Assembly (NCBI RefSeq): GCF_002162035.1
Contig: NZ_CP021138.1
Location: forward strand, 62,001 to 126,000
From: Sulfuriferula sp. AH1
GTDB taxonomy: Bacteria; Pseudomonadota; Gammaproteobacteria; Burkholderiales; Sulfuriferulaceae
DNA length: 64,000 nt
Direction: 5' to 3'
Shown: one piece after another, positions 54,749-64,000 of the stretch
Position numbering within the stretch: the first letter of the stretch is position 1
How the letters are laid out: each line of letters starts with the position of its first letter
Made by a program: the position numbers and the translations under genes
The notes under the pieces: generated by a model
What the model saw: the letters and a program-made list of their open reading frames with translations, nothing else
Database searches by the model: none
What the model was told of the DNA's origin: nothing

Positions 54749-57412
54749 ATGTTACATAAAGAAATCAATCATCATCGAATTATTCTGGTTACAGGTGCAA
54801 TTTTAATCGCAGTGGCCTTATTTACCGGCATCATGGTGTTTTACGTCATGCAACGCCATGCCGAGCAACTCCTCAGTAACAGTTTGCAGTCGTCCCTGCA
54901 AAACCGCAAAGAACTAACGACATCGGAAATTCAACACGATATTGACAAGATTACAACGATCGCGACACGCCCTTTCCTTATCGAGCAATTGCAGCGTGCA
55001 AACGAGCATGTTGATGATGCCGTAGCTATCCATGCACTTGATCGGGCGACCAAGTCTTTTTTTGTTACCGGGCTCTCGTCCATAACACTGTATGGGAAAA
55101 ACGGGCAAATACTGGCACACGCCGGGAACCCCATTCAGCATCCGGATTTGGCTGTTCAACTTAATAATGTTTCCGGGCACGTACAATTACTCTCGTCAGG
55201 AAAGCTGTTCTTGCGCATAGCAATAACCATTATCGATGCGGGACGAGCAGTCGGTAACGTGGTTGCAGAAATGCCCTTGCCTGCGCTTAGCGATATGTTA
55301 AATGATGCAAAAAACCTGGGGAGCACAGGAGAATTAGCTTTATGCGCGCCTACAGGCAGCAACATGCAATGTTTCCCTACCACACTCAACACGCGGGTTT
55401 TCACGCTTTCCAAAAGAACCGCCCAAGGCGTGCCGTTACCGATGACCTATGCACTGGAAGGCAAAACCGGATTTATCACTGCACAGGATTACCGTCACCA
55501 GCAAGTTATCGCCGCCTACACACCCATCGACAGTTTTGGGCTGGGTATGGTGCTGAAAATGGATACAGCCGAACTCTATGCACCGGTCTGGAATCAGCTG
55601 CATTTCCTGTTACCCTTGCTGGCCGGTATCATTATCCTGGCACTGATGCTATTACGCTGGCTGCTTTTGCCGCTGGTAAGCAGACTGGTACATTCGGAAG
55701 AGCAGGCTCGTCAGACCAGCGCCAGCTTGCGCGATAGCGAAGAACGCACGAGGGCAGTATTAAACAATATTGATGAAGGCATAACCAGCATTTCCGCTAG
55801 CGGCACTATTGAACTGTTTAATCCAGGAGCTGAACGCATGTTCGGTTACAACAGCAAGGAAGTTCTTGGCAAAAACGTCTCCATATTAATGCCGGAGCCA
55901 GACCGTAGCGCGCATGATAAATACTTGGAACGCTATCTCTATACAGGCGAGCAACATGTGATCGGATTCGGACGGGAAGTATCTGCGCTACGCAAGAATG
56001 GTGAAATATTTCCCATGGATCTGCGGGTCTCGGAATTCTCACTGGACGGACAACGCCGGTTCATCGGCATAATGCGTGATATCACCGAACGCAAAGCCGC
56101 CGAAAACAAAATCATTCATTTAGCCAATCACGACAGTCTGACCAATTTGCCCAACCGGAATCTGGTACAGGACCGGATACAGCAAACCATTACCAGCGCC
56201 AAGCGCGCGAGCACCCAATTTGCCGTAATGTTCATTGACCTCGACAAATTCAAGATCATTAACGATTCGCTCGGTCACGACACCGGCGATCAGCTACTGC
56301 AAACTGTCGCGCAACGGCTCACCGCCTCGTTACGGATGGGTGACACCGTAGGCAGGCAAGGCGGCGATGAATTCATCGTGCTATTGACCAGTCTGAGTAC
56401 CGCCGAAGACGCCGCGCTGGTAGCACACAAAATATTACTCAACCTGGCTGAACCCTGCCTGCTTAACGGCTATGAACTGCATACCAGCGCCAGTATCGGC
56501 ATCGCCGTCTATCCGCAAGATGGCGATAATGTCGAAACCCTGCTCAAGAATAGCGATACCGCCATGTACCATGCCAAGGATAGTGGACGCAGCAATTTCC
56601 AGTTCTTCACTCAGAGCATGAATGCCGTTGCTGCCGAACGATTACTGATGGAGAACAGTCTGCGTCAGGCTATGGAGCGCAGCGAGTTATTGCTGCATTA
56701 TCAACCACTGGTCAATCTGGCTGACGGCAGCATTGCTGCTACCGAAGCGCTGCTACGCTGGCATCACCCCAGCCAGGGTCTGATTCCCCCGGACCGGTTC
56801 ATTCCTGTGGCCGAAGATTCCGGATTGATTGTGCCGCTGGGTGAATGGGTATTCAGGCAGGCGTGCATCCAGCTCAGCAAATGGCATGACTTGGGAATAC
56901 CTTTGCGGCGCATGGTAGTCAATCTTTCGCCGCGCCAATTCCGCCAGCCTCAGTTGGTGCAGACCTTCAGCGCCATCCTCAGTGAAACTGGCGTCGATCC
57001 CCGCTGGCTCGGTCTGGAAATTACCGAAAACGTCATCATGGAAAACCCGGAAGAGTCGATAATCCGGCTCAAACAGCTGCAGGCGCTAGGTATCGAACTG
57101 TCACTGGACGACTTTGGTACCGGTTATTCGAGCCTGAGCTATCTCAAGCGTTTTCCGATTGATAAGCTCAAGATCGATCAGGCCTTTATCCACGACATCA
57201 CCACCGACCCCAACGATGAGGCCATGGTAGCCGCCATTATCGTCATGGCGCACCGCCTGAACATTCGGGTAGTGGCAGAAGGCGTGGAAACCGAAGCTCA
57301 ATTGGCCTTCCTGCACGAACATGGTTGCGACCAATATCAGGGCTACCATTTCAGCAAGCCGCTGCCGGCCGAAGAACTGCATCTGAAGCTGAACTCAACC
57401 GCGATGGCGTAA
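54749..57412 (+). CDS. Membrane PAS-GGDEF-EAL protein with FixL-like haem PAS
   Basis: An 887-residue sensor. TM1 about 12-33, periplasmic Cache-like domain about 40-280, TM2 about 284-310, PAS about 330-450, GGDEF 538-542 (intact GGDEF), EAL about 630-880 (ATEALLRWHHP, DDFGTGYSSLSYL). The PAS reads LMPEPDRSAHDKYLERYLYT, then GFGREVSALRKNGEIFPMDL: His389 and Arg409 are 20 residues apart, as are the proximal His200 and distal Arg220 of FixL, so it may bind haem and sense oxygen. Cyclic-di-GMP synthesis and breakdown are both possible. Confidence 0.9.
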   Translation: MLHKEINHHRIILVTGAILIAVALFTGIMVFYVMQRHAEQLLSNSLQSSLQNRKELTTSEIQHDIDKITTIATRPFLIEQLQRANEHVDDAVAIHALDRATKSFFVTGLSSITLYGKNGQILAHAGNPIQHPDLAVQLNNVSGHVQLLSSGKLFLRIAITIIDAGRAVGNVVAEMPLPALSDMLNDAKNLGSTGELALCAPTGSNMQCFPTTLNTRVFTLSKRTAQGVPLPMTYALEGKTGFITAQDYRHQQVIAAYTPIDSFGLGMVLKMDTAELYAPVWNQLHFLLPLLAGIIILALMLLRWLLLPLVSRLVHSEEQARQTSASLRDSEERTRAVLNNIDEGITSISASGTIELFNPGAERMFGYNSKEVLGKNVSILMPEPDRSAHDKYLERYLYTGEQHVIGFGREVSALRKNGEIFPMDLRVSEFSLDGQRRFIGIMRDITERKAAENKIIHLANHDSLTNLPNRNLVQDRIQQTITSAKRASTQFAVMFIDLDKFKIINDSLGHDTGDQLLQTVAQRLTASLRMGDTVGRQGGDEFIVLLTSLSTAEDAALVAHKILLNLAEPCLLNGYELHTSASIGIAVYPQDGDNVETLLKNSDTAMYHAKDSGRSNFQFFTQSMNAVAAERLLMENSLRQAMERSELLLHYQPLVNLADGSIAATEALLRWHHPSQGLIPPDRFIPVAEDSGLIVPLGEWVFRQACIQLSKWHDLGIPLRRMVVNLSPRQFRQPQLVQTFSAILSETGVDPRWLGLEITENVIMENPEESIIRLKQLQALGIELSLDDFGTGYSSLSYLKRFPIDKLKIDQAFIHDITTDPNDEAMVAAIIVMAHRLNIRVVAEGVETEAQLAFLHEHGCDQYQGYHFSKPLPAEELHLKLNSTAMA

Positions 57413-57512
57413 TTGCTTCTCTTCTGACCCAGACCCAAGCGCATTATTCTTTGCTTTACCCATTGTAAATCTGTTGTCAAGCAGAGTTAAGGTTATTGTC
57501 AGGTTTCTGCCA

Positions 57513-57518
57513 TATAAT
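57513..57518 (+). promoter_or_regulatory. -10 box of the second efflux operon
   Basis: A perfect TATAAT, with a weak -35 region. TTGTCA occurs twice nearby (about 57476 and 57500). Transcription would start near 57525, just before the TTG start codon at 57547, which supports that start over one at 57496. Confidence 0.5.
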
Positions 57519-57546
57519 CACGCCTTTACTCGCGCCGGAGATCTGC

Positions 57547-58818
57547 TTGAAAACTCGTTTGGCATTTACACTCTGGCTCGCGCTGGCAACATCGTCAGCG
57601 GCGCTAGCAACAACACCTGTGCCTGCAGCATCTCCGACCTTATTAACGCTGGCACAGGCTCAGGCCATGCTGCTGGCGCACAATCGCGACCTGCTGGCAG
57701 CGCAGCGCGGCGTTGAAGCTGCGCAAGCTTCGCAATTATCCGCCGCAGCACGGCCCAATCCGCAAGTCTCCATCAATACCGCCAGCATCAACCCCCATAG
57801 CGTCGGCGCAGGCAGTCCTTATGATAAACGCATGGACACCATATTGCGCGTGGATCAGGTGATAGAGCGGGGCGACAAGCGTGACTTGCGCATCAAGACC
57901 GCCGGGCAACTGGAAAAGGCCAGCGAAGCCGATTTGGCCGATATCACGCGCCTGCAACGTATCGCGCTCTTTAACACCTACTATGATGTCGCTTACGCGC
58001 AGGACAAGATACGGCTCACAGCGGAAGCCGCCGAATTCGCGGTAGCATCGCAAAAAAAGGCCGAGTTGCGGCTATCGGCCGGCGATATTGCCGCTTCGGA
58101 AGTCGCCCGCATCCGGGTCGATATGCTGCGCGCTCAAAATGACGCCGAGCAGGCCGTCGCCGATGCCGCCAATGCACGCATTGCGTTAGCCTATCTGCTG
58201 GGGCTGGACAATCAGGCTGCGCAAATCCAGGTCGATGACAGCTGGCCCGCAGTCAATGGCTCTGGCACTACCCCTGATTTCAACAGCATCATCTCCCGCC
58301 GCGCCGATGTGCAGGCAGCCCAGGCGCGGGTCGATGCCGCGCGCCAGTACAAAGAGCTGGTCAGGGCGCAGCGCACGCGCGATATCTCGGTGGGCGCCCA
58401 GGTAGAACATTATCCCGGCCAGACAGAAAATACGGTCGGTCTCGGCATCAGTTTCCCGCTGTTTCTCGGTAATCGTTTCGAGGGCGATATCCGCAATGCC
58501 GAAGTGGCGCTAAACGCAGCCGAAGACAATCTGGATCGGGTGCGTGCGCTCGCGCTTGGCGAGCTCAATCGCACCCAGGCCGCGCTCGCTAGCAGTCAGG
58601 CGCGGCTGCTACGCTATCAGACCAGCCTGCTGCCTGCCGCTCGCCAGGCCATGGATGCTGCTGAATTCGGCTTTGCCAATGGCGCCATCTCGGCCGTCGA
58701 TTTGCTGGATGCGCGCCGCACCTGGCGTGCCATCCAGCTCGAAGCACTGAGTGCACAATCCGATTACGCCCGTGCACTCGCCATATGGCGCACCAATACT
58801 CAAATCGCTCAGGAATAA
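57547..58818 (+). CDS. CzcC/TolC-type outer-membrane efflux protein (system 2)
   Basis: A 423-residue outer-membrane factor. I use TTG 57547 (GGAG upstream), which gives a proper signal peptide MKTRLAFTLWLALATSSAALA; the longer frame from 57496 begins before the likely transcription start. Two TolC-like repeats, for example ANGAISAVDLLDARRTWRAI near the end. Outer-membrane channel for the pump encoded downstream. Confidence 0.88.
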   Translation: MKTRLAFTLWLALATSSAALATTPVPAASPTLLTLAQAQAMLLAHNRDLLAAQRGVEAAQASQLSAAARPNPQVSINTASINPHSVGAGSPYDKRMDTILRVDQVIERGDKRDLRIKTAGQLEKASEADLADITRLQRIALFNTYYDVAYAQDKIRLTAEAAEFAVASQKKAELRLSAGDIAASEVARIRVDMLRAQNDAEQAVADAANARIALAYLLGLDNQAAQIQVDDSWPAVNGSGTTPDFNSIISRRADVQAAQARVDAARQYKELVRAQRTRDISVGAQVEHYPGQTENTVGLGISFPLFLGNRFEGDIRNAEVALNAAEDNLDRVRALALGELNRTQAALASSQARLLRYQTSLLPAARQAMDAAEFGFANGAISAVDLLDARRTWRAIQLEALSAQSDYARALAIWRTNTQIAQE

Positions 58819-58821
58819 TTT

Positions 58822-59970
58822 ATGAAAAAGTCGCATGTATGGCTCGTACTCATCGCCGCGGGAGTGATAGGAGGCGCTTACTACTATTACAGCTCTCGCC
58901 CGGTCGCGCCTGCGGTTCAGCCAAAGACGAAACCCGCAGCCGAAGCCGATGTGTTGCGCTATGTCGCCGGTGCGCCGCAGCTCTCCGCAATCCACAGCGA
59001 AGTCGTGCAGCGCGTACCCGTACCGTTAGCCGATCCGCTGAACGGCAAAGTCAGCTATAACGAAAACGTGACTTCCCGGATTGCCGCGCCTATCGGCGGG
59101 CGGGTGTTAAAGATCAATGCCGAACTGGGCGACAGCGTACGTGCCGGACAAACCTTGCTGTTGATGGATGCGCCCGATCTGGGTAACGCCATCGCCGATA
59201 CTGAAAAGGCGAATGCGGATGCACGCCTCAGGCAACTGGCGCTGAATCGTGCCCGTACCCTGTATCAGGGCGGCGCACTGGCCCGCAAGGATCTGGAAGC
59301 GGCGGAAGCGGATTATGCTGCCGCCGGTGCCGAAGCCCGCCGCGCTGAGCTGCGCTTGAAAAACCTGATGCCCAATGGCATGAACAGCACCAATGAAGGT
59401 TATGCGCTACGCAGCCCGATTGATGGAATAGTCGCCCAGCGCCAGGTAAACCCGGGTGAGGAAATCCGCCCTGATCTGGCTGACCCCTTGTTTATCATCA
59501 CCAATCCCGCGCAGGTATGGGTAACCGTGGACCTGCCGGAAAATCTGCTCTCAAAAGCCCGGATCGGGCGTCCGGTAAGCATCGCCGTGGACGCCTATCC
59601 GGATCAGCAATTCAAGGGCCGCATCGAAAAAGTGGCGCCCGCTCTCGACCCGATTACCCGCCGCATAACAGTACGCTGCTCGGTAGACAACACCGACAAT
59701 CTGCTCAAGCCGGAAATGTACGCGCGCGTCACCCTGATCGCCGATATCAGCAGGACCGCATTCCGTATCCCCAACACGGCGCTGGTCAGCGACGGTCTGT
59801 ACAGTTACGTGTTTGTCGAGCTGGCTCCCGGCGTATTGAAAAAGCGCCGTGTATCGCTGGTCGCGCAAGACCGCCAATTCAGCTACACAGTCGATGGTTT
59901 GCAGGCAAACGAGCGCATTGTCACTGCCGGTGCCTTGCTGCTTAATTCCGAACTTGGCGCTGCCAAATAA
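58822..59970 (+). CDS. CzcB-type periplasmic adaptor (system 2)
   Basis: A 382-residue membrane-fusion protein anchored by an N-terminal membrane helix (VWLVLIAAGVIGGAYYYY), not by lipid as in system 1. It has the barrel-sandwich halves (IGGRVLKINAELGDSVRAGQ; SPIDGIVAQRQVNPGEEIRP) and a helical hairpin between. No His-rich metal-binding insert is seen. Starts 3 bases after the channel gene. Confidence 0.9.
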   Translation: MKKSHVWLVLIAAGVIGGAYYYYSSRPVAPAVQPKTKPAAEADVLRYVAGAPQLSAIHSEVVQRVPVPLADPLNGKVSYNENVTSRIAAPIGGRVLKINAELGDSVRAGQTLLLMDAPDLGNAIADTEKANADARLRQLALNRARTLYQGGALARKDLEAAEADYAAAGAEARRAELRLKNLMPNGMNSTNEGYALRSPIDGIVAQRQVNPGEEIRPDLADPLFIITNPAQVWVTVDLPENLLSKARIGRPVSIAVDAYPDQQFKGRIEKVAPALDPITRRITVRCSVDNTDNLLKPEMYARVTLIADISRTAFRIPNTALVSDGLYSYVFVELAPGVLKKRRVSLVAQDRQFSYTVDGLQANERIVTAGALLLNSELGAAK

Positions 59971-59981
59971 CGAGGCGGCCC

Positions 59982-62900
59982 ATGCTGGATAAACTCATTA
60001 CCTTCGCCCTGCAACAGCGCGTATTCATACTGCTGCTGACAGTCGCATTAATCCTGCTCGGCATCAATGCGCTGGACAATCTGCCCATAGAGGCCTTCCC
60101 CGATGTGCAGGATGTTCAGGTGCAAGTGGTCACTCAGGCTGTAGGCCAGGCACCGGAAGAAGTGGAGCGTACAGTCACATTGCCGATCGAACGCGAGATG
60201 AGCGGGGTGGCGCGGATCACCCAGCTGCGCTCGGTATCGATTACCGGCTTGTCGATCGTGACCCTGACTTTTTCCGATGGCACGGATGATTATTTCGCGC
60301 GCCAGCAGGTGCTGGAAAAATTGCAGAATGTCACCCTGCCGCCGGGAATACAGCCTACCCTGGCACCGCTATCCACCGCCGTCGGCGAGATTTACCGCTA
60401 TGTGCTGGAAGCGCCTGCCAATATGCCGATCTCCGAAATTCGCGCTATTCAGGACTGGCAGATCCGTCCGGCCCTGCGCATGGTCAAGGGTGTCGCCGAT
60501 GTCGTCAGCTTTGGCGGCGTCATCCGCGAATACCAGATCAACGCTAATCCCTATGCACTGAAAAAATACGGCGTCACGCTGGATCAGGTAGCGCAGGCAT
60601 TGTCCGTCAACAGTGCGAACGTCGGCGGAGGGTTGTTGCGCCGCGGTGACGAATCGCTGGTGGTGCGCGGGCAGGGCCTGTTTACCGGCCTGGACGATAT
60701 CGCCCATGTCGTGATTACGGCGAAGGACGGCAAGACCGTGCAAGTGGGGGATATCGGCGAGGTGGTCATCGGTGCGCGCCCGCGTTCCGGGATAGTGGCT
60801 TTCAATGATCAGGACAATGTCGTCGAAGGCATCGTGCAGATGGTCAAGGCACAAAATGCGGCAAAAGTCGTTGCCGACCTCAAACTCAAGATCGATGATA
60901 TTAACGCCAAACTGCCTCCCGGCGTAAAGCTGCACACCATTTACGACCGCACCCAGCTGATCAAGCACACGGTGCATACCGTAACCGACAACCTGATCAT
61001 GGGCGCGGCACTGGTCATTACCATCCTCATCATGTTCTTGCGCAACTGGCGCGCAGCACTGATCGTCGCATCGATCATTCCACTGGCGCTGCTATTCGCG
61101 TTTGTGCTGATGGATGCGCGCGGCGTCTCCGCCAATCTGATATCGCTCGGCGCCGTGGACTTCGGCATCATCATCGACAGTGCCGTGGTGCTGGTTGAGG
61201 CGCTGATGGTGCGGCTGGCGGCTGGCAGCCTGAATCAGGCACACAACACACTGGGCTGGCGCACCCATGCCCTCAAGCAGACCGCGATCGAGCTGGGACA
61301 TCCGATTTTGTTTTCCAAGGCCATTATCATTCTGGCGTTCCTGCCGATTTTCACTTTTCAGCGCGTGGAAGGCAAGATTTTCACCCCGGTTGCACTGACG
61401 CTGAGCTTCGCGTTACTGGGCGCCCTGATCCTGACCCTGACCCTGATTCCGACCCTGCTGTCGTATACGCTCGGCAGCAACGGCATGGCAGAAAAGCATT
61501 CGAAATGGATGCATAAGCTGCAGCAGCGCTACCGCTCGCTGCTACTCTGGGCGGGCGAGCGCTTTAAAGTGATATTGGCGGCATCGCTCGGGTTACTGGC
61601 CCTCGCCCTGGCCGGTGCGCCGATGCTGGGCAGCGAATTCCTGCCCAAGCTGGATGAAGGCAATATCTGGCTCACCATCAGCCTGCCGCCGCAAACCGCG
61701 CTGGACAAGACCAAGGACATCGAACGCGAGGTCCGCGCCATCCTGCGCAGCTATCCCGAAGTGGGTAACGTGGTTACCCACGTCGGCCGTCCGGATGACG
61801 GTACCGATCCCAAGGGCCCGAACAACATGGAAATCCTGGCGGATCTGAAACCCCGCGAAACCTGGCATTTCGCCAGCAAGGAAGCCCTGATCGAGGACAT
61901 GACGGCGAAACTCAAGCGTATCCCCGGGTTGCCAACCAATTTCTCACAGGTTATTCAGGACAACGTGGAAGAAGCAATGTCCGGCGTTAAGGGCGAGATT
62001 TCTGTAAAAGTGTTTGGTCCCGATCTGGAAATCCTGCAGGACAAAGCCGACCAGATAGCCTCCATACTGGCCGAAACACCCGGCGCCACTGACGTTGCCG
62101 CAATCCAGGTCAGCGGTCAGACCGAACTCAATATCGTCCTCGACCGCGCCAAAATGGGGCGGCTCGGCATCAATGTCGCCGATACCAATAGCGTGATCCA
62201 GACGGCGCTTGGGGGGCAGGTGATCAATAATTTCTACGAAGGCGAACGCCGCTTCGACGTCACCCTGCGTCTGGACAAGCGTTATCGGGATGCCGTGGAT
62301 GACGTGGCCAATTTGCAGGTAGCGCTGCCCAATGGAGCCGGTACCATTGCATTGGGCGATATTGCCCGCATCTCGGTAAAACAGGGTGCTTCGCGCATCA
62401 GTCGCGAAGGCGGCGGCCGCAACGTGTCGGTCAAGTCCAACCTGCTCGGGCGCGATCAGGGCAGCTTCGTTGCTGAAGCGCAGCAGCGGGTGAAGGAGCA
62501 GGTCAAACTGCCGCCCGGTTACCATATTACCTGGGGCGGGCAATTCGAAAATCAGCAGCGGGCAATGAAACGCCTGAAGATCATCGTGCCTATCAGTTTA
62601 TTCATGATTTTTTCGTTATTGTTCTGGGCGTTCCGCTCGGTGCGCCTCGCCGGTCTGGTGCTGATGATGGTGCCGTTCACGCTGATCGGCGGTATCGCAG
62701 GATTAGGTCTGGCTGGCCTGCATCTCTCGGTGTCCGCGGCAGTGGGCTTTATAGCTGTCGCTGGTATTTCGGTGCAGAATGGCGTCATCATGATGGAACA
62801 AATCATCGATTTGCTGCGCAACGGCTCTGACATGAGCACTGCGGTGCTGGAAGGCGCAGTACAGCGCCTGCGCCCCATACTGATGACTGCATTGATGGCC

Positions 62901-63077
62901 GGGCTGGGCTTGTTGCCGGCGGCGTTATCCCATGGCATCGGCTCCGAAACCCAGCGTCCATTCGCAGTGGTTATTGTAGGCGGTATCGTATCCGCGACCC
63001 TGTTTACGCTGTTGCTGTTGCCGCTCGCTTTCCAGCGCGCGGCCATCCCGAAACCTGCAGATAACATTCCTGAGTGA
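59982..63077 (+). CDS. CzcA-type heavy-metal RND pump (system 2)
   Basis: A 1031-residue HME-RND permease. TM4 reads DFGIIIDSAVVLVEAL: Asp393, Asp399 and Glu406 have the same spacing as D402, D408 and E415 of Cupriavidus CzcA, the pattern of Zn/Co/Cd or Ni/Co exporters. The usual VEN is VEA here. It is therefore of a different HME class from the pump at 6309. A two-component system follows 7 bases later and probably controls the operon. Confidence 0.93.
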   Translation: MLDKLITFALQQRVFILLLTVALILLGINALDNLPIEAFPDVQDVQVQVVTQAVGQAPEEVERTVTLPIEREMSGVARITQLRSVSITGLSIVTLTFSDGTDDYFARQQVLEKLQNVTLPPGIQPTLAPLSTAVGEIYRYVLEAPANMPISEIRAIQDWQIRPALRMVKGVADVVSFGGVIREYQINANPYALKKYGVTLDQVAQALSVNSANVGGGLLRRGDESLVVRGQGLFTGLDDIAHVVITAKDGKTVQVGDIGEVVIGARPRSGIVAFNDQDNVVEGIVQMVKAQNAAKVVADLKLKIDDINAKLPPGVKLHTIYDRTQLIKHTVHTVTDNLIMGAALVITILIMFLRNWRAALIVASIIPLALLFAFVLMDARGVSANLISLGAVDFGIIIDSAVVLVEALMVRLAAGSLNQAHNTLGWRTHALKQTAIELGHPILFSKAIIILAFLPIFTFQRVEGKIFTPVALTLSFALLGALILTLTLIPTLLSYTLGSNGMAEKHSKWMHKLQQRYRSLLLWAGERFKVILAASLGLLALALAGAPMLGSEFLPKLDEGNIWLTISLPPQTALDKTKDIEREVRAILRSYPEVGNVVTHVGRPDDGTDPKGPNNMEILADLKPRETWHFASKEALIEDMTAKLKRIPGLPTNFSQVIQDNVEEAMSGVKGEISVKVFGPDLEILQDKADQIASILAETPGATDVAAIQVSGQTELNIVLDRAKMGRLGINVADTNSVIQTALGGQVINNFYEGERRFDVTLRLDKRYRDAVDDVANLQVALPNGAGTIALGDIARISVKQGASRISREGGGRNVSVKSNLLGRDQGSFVAEAQQRVKEQVKLPPGYHITWGGQFENQQRAMKRLKIIVPISLFMIFSLLFWAFRSVRLAGLVLMMVPFTLIGGIAGLGLAGLHLSVSAAVGFIAVAGISVQNGVIMMEQIIDLLRNGSDMSTAVLEGAVQRLRPILMTALMAGLGLLPAALSHGIGSETQRPFAVVIVGGIVSATLFTLLLLPLAFQRAAIPKPADNIPE

Positions 63078-63084
63078 GGTGTAA

Positions 63085-63774
63085 ATGCGTGTTCTAATTG
63101 TTGAAGATGACGATCTTTTGGCGGCTGGTCTGGTGCGGGCACTCGATCAGACCGGGTATGCAGTCGATCAGGTAAACAGCGGCGAGCGCGCCGATCTGGC
63201 GCTCAGTTCAGAATCCTACGATCTGGTGGTGCTGGACATCGGTTTGCCCGGTATCGATGGTTTCAGTGTACTCAAGCGCTTGCGCGCCCGCGGCCAGCTA
63301 TGCCCGGTGCTGATACTGACGGCCCGCGATGCCGTTACCGACCGGGTACGCGGTCTGGATCTGGGTGCCGACGACTACATGATCAAGCCTTTCGCATTAA
63401 GCGAATTCGAAGCCAGACTGCGCGCTCTGGTCCGGCGCGGCGCGCAGCTCAATAGCGCGCAGCTGGTTTGCGGCAACCTGATTCTGGATACGCTGGCCCA
63501 TCGGGCCTGGCTGAATCAGACTCCACTGAATTTGACCGCACGCGAGTGGGGCGTGCTCGAATATCTGCTGATGCGGCAAGGTCAGGTATTGAGCAAGGAT
63601 AAAATCCTGCAGGCCGTATGCAGCTGGGATGAAACCATCAGTCCGAATGCCATCGAGGTATACATGTCGCGGCTGCGCAACAAGCTGGAGCCGGCTGGCG
63701 TCAATATCCGCACCATACGCGGATTCGGCTATTTGCTCGAGGCTGACGATGTCCCGCAGCATAGCCCAGTCTAG
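63085..63774 (+). CDS. OmpR-family response regulator
   Basis: A 229-residue regulator. The receiver domain has acidic pocket EDD (residues 7-9), phosphorylation site Asp51 (LVVLDIGLPG) and Lys in MIKPFAL. The C-terminal winged helix has LTAREWGVLEYLLMRQG and NAIEVYMSRLRNKL. It is of the QseB/PmrA/TctD type. It lies directly after the efflux genes and overlaps its kinase gene by 26 bases. Confidence 0.93.
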   Translation: MRVLIVEDDDLLAAGLVRALDQTGYAVDQVNSGERADLALSSESYDLVVLDIGLPGIDGFSVLKRLRARGQLCPVLILTARDAVTDRVRGLDLGADDYMIKPFALSEFEARLRALVRRGAQLNSAQLVCGNLILDTLAHRAWLNQTPLNLTAREWGVLEYLLMRQGQVLSKDKILQAVCSWDETISPNAIEVYMSRLRNKLEPAGVNIRTIRGFGYLLEADDVPQHSPV

Positions 63775-64000
63775 TCTGAAGCGATTACTGCTGAGCTGGC
63801 TGCTCGGCCCGTTGCTGGGGTTGCTGGCTGTTGCGTCGGTGGGCGCTTTTTACATTGCCAGAACCTCTGCAACCGATGCCTATGACAGGGCGCTGCTCGA
63901 TCCGATGCAGGCCCTGAGTCAGCACATCGAAACGGTCAATAACCAGCCGATATTGAAAATGTCGCCGGAATCGCTGCATTCGCTGTTCACCGATGCCTAT
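63749..64000 (+). CDS. Sensor histidine kinase, N-terminus only (runs off window)
   Basis: The first 84 codons from ATG 63749: MSRSIAQSSLKRLLLSWLLG, a membrane helix (LLGPLLGLLAVASVGAFYIA) and the start of a periplasmic 2CSK_N-type sensor domain (TSATDAYDRALLDPMQALSQ). This is the common N-terminus of TctE/QseC-like kinases. Catalytic domains lie beyond 64000. Cognate partner of the regulator that it overlaps. Confidence 0.85.
   Translation, partial: MSRSIAQSSLKRLLLSWLLGPLLGLLAVASVGAFYIARTSATDAYDRALLDPMQALSQHIETVNNQPILKMSPESLHSLFTDAY

Noticed and set aside
57496-57546. Upstream start for the second CzcC-like protein
   Set aside because: It lies before the likely transcription start after TATAAT 57513-57518 and would spoil the signal peptide.

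Overview
The window is about 64 kb of a GC-rich (high-50s percent by eye) Gram-negative chromosome. The best guess is a betaproteobacterium, perhaps Nitrosomonadales (Sulfuriferula/Gallionella-like). This rests on family content and gene order: fmt-def-LysM-dprA-smg-topA, metX-metW, lptM-lysA, a c551/c552-type cytochrome and an OxyR with E. coli-like cysteine numbering. There is no rRNA or other taxonomic marker, so the assignment is inference. I saw no tRNA, rRNA, CRISPR array, transposase or prophage.

Layout. 1-3.9 kb: 3' part missing of an RND/MMPL exporter, nhaR, and a first htpX. 3.9-10.3 kb: heavy-metal RND operon czcCBA-like with a PII-like gene and a thioredoxin downstream. 10.4-13.4 kb: peroxide module rubrerythrin, rubredoxin and rubredoxin reductase behind oxyR, with a well-spaced OxyR operator. 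13.4-16.8 kb: lgt (frameshifted), ilvD, a ParA-like ATPase. 16.8-22 kb: cytochrome c and a five-gene branched-chain amino acid ABC transporter. 22-24.8 kb: DUF3096 micro-protein, OmpA-like lipoprotein, hemolysin III-like protein, and a protein resembling the Bacillus Tgl transglutaminase. 24.8-29.7 kb: phrB, msrQ, msrP, lysA, lptM, cyaY. 29.7-30.8 kb: an AT-richer islet with two accessory genes and two identical 36-bp repeats.

30.8-36.6 kb is the most interesting region. A sigma-F-type ECF sigma factor and its NrsF anti-sigma are divergent from exported MsrA, a YedZ1-like cytochrome b, a YedY1-like molybdoenzyme, a methionine-rich periplasmic peptide (MrpX-like), and a copper-RiPP (HvfA/bufferin-like) precursor with its DUF692 (MNIO) and DUF2063 maturation proteins. 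Candidate sigma-F promoters face both ways in the intergenic gap. It reads as one periplasmic oxidant/copper defence regulon.

36.6-64 kb: an EAL-HDOD protein, a PAS-GGDEF-EAL protein, metX-metW, an MCE/Mla-like lipid transporter, a second htpX, fmt-def, LysM protein, dprA, smg, topA, a hypothetical gene, a second GGDEF-EAL protein whose PAS domain looks like the FixL haem PAS, and a second heavy-metal RND operon followed by a two-component system that runs off the window.

Three genes (lgt, msrA, the EAL-HDOD gene) are each broken by what looks like loss of one G from a G-run in the coding strand. Insertion of one G restores the full family sequence in each case. This points to homopolymer errors in the assembly more than to real pseudogenes.
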